Positions 19,873 to 21,909 of a stretch of 21,909 bases of DNA are shown here, in pieces; position 1 is the first letter of the stretch, and the number at the start of each line of letters is the position of its first letter. Origin of the DNA: an uncultured Oscillospiraceae bacterium (GTDB lineage Bacteria; Bacillota_A; Clostridia; Oscillospirales; Oscillospiraceae). The notes beneath the pieces are model-generated. The model was not told where the DNA came from. It saw only the letters and a list, made by a program, of their open reading frames with translations, and ran no database searches. Location: the NCBI GenBank assembly GCA_910584605.1, contig CAJUAW010000035.1, positions 1-21,909 of the forward strand. Reading direction: 5' to 3'. Position numbers and translations under genes: made by a program.

Positions 19873-20652
19873 TTGTCCGCTATCATCACTATTACCAACC
19901 AGAAGGGCGGCGTGGGCAAGACCACCACATCCAGCGCCCTGATGGACGGCCTGCAAAGCAGGGGCGCCCGGGTGCTGGGCGTCGACCTGGACCCCCAGGG
20001 CAGCCTGGGCTTCTGTCTGGGACTGGACATTGAAAACTGCGCCACCGTCTACGATGTGCTGAAGGGCACCGCCGGCATCCATGATGTCATCATGAAGTCT
20101 GACTGCGGGGATATCCTGCCCTCCAACATCCTGCTGTCCGCCGCAGAGCTGGAGTTCAACCGGCCCGGCCGGGAGTTTCTGCTGAAAAACGCCCTGGCTG
20201 AGGTGGAGGAGGAGTACGACTATATCATCATCGACACCCCTCCCGCCCTCAACGTACTCACGGTCAACGCCTATGTGGCCGCCGACGGCCTGGTCATCCC
20301 CATGGCCCCGGAGATCCTCAGCCTGCTGGGCGTCTCCCAGATCCGGGAGACCATCGACACCGTCCGCCGGTGCTACAACTCCCGCCTGCGGGTGCTGGGC
20401 ATCGTGCTGAACAAGTTCAACCAGCGCTTCACCCTCAACCGGGAGGTGCTGGACATGGCGGAGCAGATCGCCAAGCAGCTGGATACCTCTGTATTCCAGT
20501 CCCGCATCCGCTCCGGCGTGGCGGTGGCGGAGGCTCCCGCTCACGGCGAGAGCGTGCTGTCCTACGCGCCCGACTCCAAGGTGGCTCGTGACTTCCGCCT
20601 GCTCATCAATGAGATCGCCCGGATGTACGACCCCACCTATCCTAACTCCTGA
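19873..20652 (+). CDS. ParA/Soj family positioning ATPase
   Basis: This is a 259-residue ParA-type P-loop ATPase. The deviant Walker A is KGGVGKTTT with the signature Lys (residues 11-19). Walker A-prime reads VDLDPQGSLG (37-46) and Walker B IIIDTPPALNV. ParA proteins form ATP-dependent dimers on the nucleoid and move plasmids, chromosomes or cargo such as chemosensory arrays with a partner that stimulates ATPase activity. The start is TTG at 19873 with GGAGGAG 8 bases upstream. No parB or parS repeat is seen. The next gene starts 23 bases downstream and encodes a FliM_N-like repeat and ComFB protein with a lysine-rich N-terminus, so the partner may be that protein. Location beside fliD favours a motility or chemotaxis positioning role over plasmid partition. 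Confidence 0.93.
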   Translation: MSAIITITNQKGGVGKTTTSSALMDGLQSRGARVLGVDLDPQGSLGFCLGLDIENCATVYDVLKGTAGIHDVIMKSDCGDILPSNILLSAAELEFNRPGREFLLKNALAEVEEEYDYIIIDTPPALNVLTVNAYVAADGLVIPMAPEILSLLGVSQIRETIDTVRRCYNSRLRVLGIVLNKFNQRFTLNREVLDMAEQIAKQLDTSVFQSRIRSGVAVAEAPAHGESVLSYAPDSKVARDFRLLINEIARMYDPTYPNS

Positions 20653-20675
20653 TACTTCGGAAAGGAGACCATTTC

Positions 20676-21909
20676 ATGGCCGCAAGCAAGAAAAACGCCA
20701 AGGGCAGCAAAACTGCCCATGTTCTTAACCTCCTCACCGCGCCCGGAGTCCCCAAGGAGGGCGCGCCCGCCGGTGAGGAGACTGCGGCGGAGGCCGCAGT
20801 GGAGCCGGCCGCTCCGGCCGCGCCCTCCCGCCCCCTCCTCCCTCCCATTCTGGAGGTAGCCCAGGCCAATGACGACAATCTGGCCCAGCAGATCCAGCGC
20901 GCTTTAGAGGAGGAGCTGGATGAAACTCCCGCCCCTGCGGCGGAACAGCCCACACAATCTGTAATTGAGGAGGTATCCCCAGTGGCGACGGAACTGCCCA
21001 CCACCGAACAGACCCCCGCGGCCCCTGCGGCCTCGGGCGGCAAAATGAGCCAGGAGGAGATTGAAAAGCTTCTGGCCGCCGCCGGCGCTCCTGCCGCGGA
21101 ACCCGCACCGGCTCCGGCACCGGCACCGGCTCCCGTGGCCCCGGGCGGCAAGATGAGTCAGGAGGAGATTGAGAAGCTTCTGAGCGCCGCTGCCGCGCCT
21201 GCTGCGGAACCCACACCGGCTCCGGCTCCTGCGGCCTCGGGCGGCAAGATGAGTCAGGAGGAGATTGAGAAGCTCCTGAGCGCCGCTGCCGCGCCTGCCG
21301 CAGAACCCGCACCGGCTCCGGCTCCTGCACCCGCTCCGGCTCCCGCGGCCTCGGGCGGCAAGATGAGCCAGGAGGAGATTGAGAAGCTCCTGAGCGCCGC
21401 TGCCGCGCCTGCTGCGGAACCCGCACCGGCTCCGGCTCCTGCACCCGCTCCGGCTCCCGCGGCCCCGGGCGGCAAGATGAGTCAGGAGGAGATCGAGAAG
21501 CTTCTGAGCGCCGCTGCCGCGCCTGCCGCAGAACCCGCACCGGCTCCGGCTCCTGCACCCGCTCCGGCTCCCGCGGCCTCGGGCGGCAAGATGAGCCAGG
21601 AGGAGATTGAGAAGCTCCTGAGCGCCGCTGCCGCGCCCACTGAGACGCCCGCGCCTGCTCCGGCACCTGCGCCCGCTCCGCAGGCCGCTCCTGCAGCGGA
21701 AAAGCCCGCGCCCAAGCCCCAGGCTCCCAAGGAGGAGGAGATCTCCTACACAAACATCATGCAGGTCCTGGTGGAGGAAAAAGCGCCTAGATATATAAAA
21801 AAGTTCGGCATCTGCACCTGCAAACAGTGTGAGGCGGACGTCAAGGCTCTCACCCTCACCAACCTGGTGCCCAAATATGTGGTGTTGTCCAAGCTGGACC
21901 GCATCCCCA
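20676..21909 (+). CDS. FliM_N-like repeat protein with C-terminal ComFB domain, 3' end cut by window
   Basis: The frame is open from the ATG at 20676 (AAAGGAGA upstream) to the window edge: 411 codons seen and no stop. N-terminal residues 1-16 are basic (MAASKKNAKGSKTAHV). A Pro/Ala/Glu linker follows. Then there are six copies of GGKMSQEEIEKLL (the Met at 124, 160, 192, 230, 268 and 306) separated by Ala/Pro stretches such as PAPAPAPA. MSQEEIEKLL resembles the N-terminal CheY-binding motif of FliM and FliY (LSQxEIDALL). From about residue 356 a ComFB domain begins (ISYTNIMQVLVEEKAPRYIKK, CTCKQC at 380-385, ALTLTNLVPKYVVL). ComFB-family proteins have been reported to bind cyclic dinucleotides. 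It is probably cotranscribed with the ParA gene 23 bases upstream. The function is not established; domain calls are good, their combination is unusual. Confidence 0.85.
   Translation, partial: MAASKKNAKGSKTAHVLNLLTAPGVPKEGAPAGEETAAEAAVEPAAPAAPSRPLLPPILEVAQANDDNLAQQIQRALEEELDETPAPAAEQPTQSVIEEVSPVATELPTTEQTPAAPAASGGKMSQEEIEKLLAAAGAPAAEPAPAPAPAPAPVAPGGKMSQEEIEKLLSAAAAPAAEPTPAPAPAASGGKMSQEEIEKLLSAAAAPAAEPAPAPAPAPAPAPAASGGKMSQEEIEKLLSAAAAPAAEPAPAPAPAPAPAPAAPGGKMSQEEIEKLLSAAAAPAAEPAPAPAPAPAPAPAASGGKMSQEEIEKLLSAAAAPTETPAPAPAPAPAPQAAPAAEKPAPKPQAPKEEEISYTNIMQVLVEEKAPRYIKKFGICTCKQCEADVKALTLTNLVPKYVVLSKLDRIP
21036..21638 (+). repeat. Tandem repeat, 96-114 bp units, six copies of a FliM_N-like motif
   Basis: The ATG of the motif recurs at 21045, 21153, 21249, 21363, 21477 and 21591. 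Distances are 108, 96, 114, 114 and 114 bases, all multiples of three. The last three full units are nearly identical at the DNA level, and length changes come from the Pro-Ala linker (six residues shorter in the 96-base unit). This pattern fits recent in-frame expansion. Confidence 0.92.

Noticed and set aside
19873..20652. ParA as a plasmid partition or replication-origin system
   Set aside because: No parB, no parS-like repeats and no replication gene are in the window. The neighbours are chromosomal flagellar genes.
21036..21638. Repeat array considered as a CRISPR
   Set aside because: Units are coding, in frame, almost wholly repetitive with no unique spacers, and each lies inside one protein gene.
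20734..21753. Long minus-strand frames (339, 169, 82 and 73 codons) opposite the repeat gene
   Set aside because: They are antisense shadows of the Pro/Ala repeat, with Arg/Pro/Ser or Ala/Gly-rich translations and no ribosome binding site. The plus-strand frame has a good start, FliM_N-like motifs and a ComFB domain.

Overview
The window looks like a chromosomal segment from a GC-rich, motile, low-branching Firmicute. The best guess is a gut clostridium of the Oscillospiraceae type (Oscillibacter, Intestinimonas, Flavonifractor relatives). This rests on efp followed by a CD1247-type zinc-ribbon protein, strong AAGGAGG ribosome binding sites, sigma-A and sigma-28 promoters, a serpin lipoprotein and the flagellar gene types. 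The taxon is inference.

Layout. Bases 2-574 are the 3' end of a hemolysin III membrane protein. Bases 749-1817 are an operon of elongation factor P and a small acidic zinc-ribbon protein, with a clear promoter and terminator. Bases 1893-3299 encode a secreted serpin lipoprotein. It converges on a pair of half-size TauE/SafE transporter genes (3271-3995, minus). A less GC-rich islet (about 4015-4763) holds an unknown small protein, a divergent XRE-type regulator and a remnant of a second one. Bases 4790-7706 form a copper operon: CsoR-type repressor, a CopA P-type ATPase with a CopZ-like chaperone joined in frame to its C-terminus, and a promoter with a CsoR-like operator. Bases 7729-8481 are a GNAT acetyltransferase.

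From about 8.5 kb to the end the window is dominated by motility genes. It has a 56-residue YjfB-type motility protein behind a near-perfect sigma-28 promoter, an unknown single-pass membrane protein, a large FtsA-like actin-fold protein, a chemoreceptor, an FtsE-like ATPase without a permease, an exported C39 cysteine peptidase, and the filament-cap operon fliD-fliS-fliT-like. Divergent from fliD is a ParA-family ATPase. It is followed by an open-ended gene whose product has a lysine-rich N-terminus, six tandem copies of a motif like the CheY-binding N-terminus of FliM/FliY (MSQEEIEKLL), Pro-Ala linkers, and a C-terminal ComFB domain.

The best candidate for something undescribed is this last pair. 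A ParA positioning ATPase sits next to a protein that carries a multivalent array of FliM_N-like peptides and a ComFB module, a family reported to bind cyclic dinucleotides. A plausible reading is a ParA cargo or adaptor that links flagellar or chemotaxis components to second-messenger status. Smaller points of interest are the CopA-CopZ fusion that keeps an internal Shine-Dalgarno and ATG, the very long FliD, the ABC ATPase without a permease, and the TauE start codon that lies inside a terminator.
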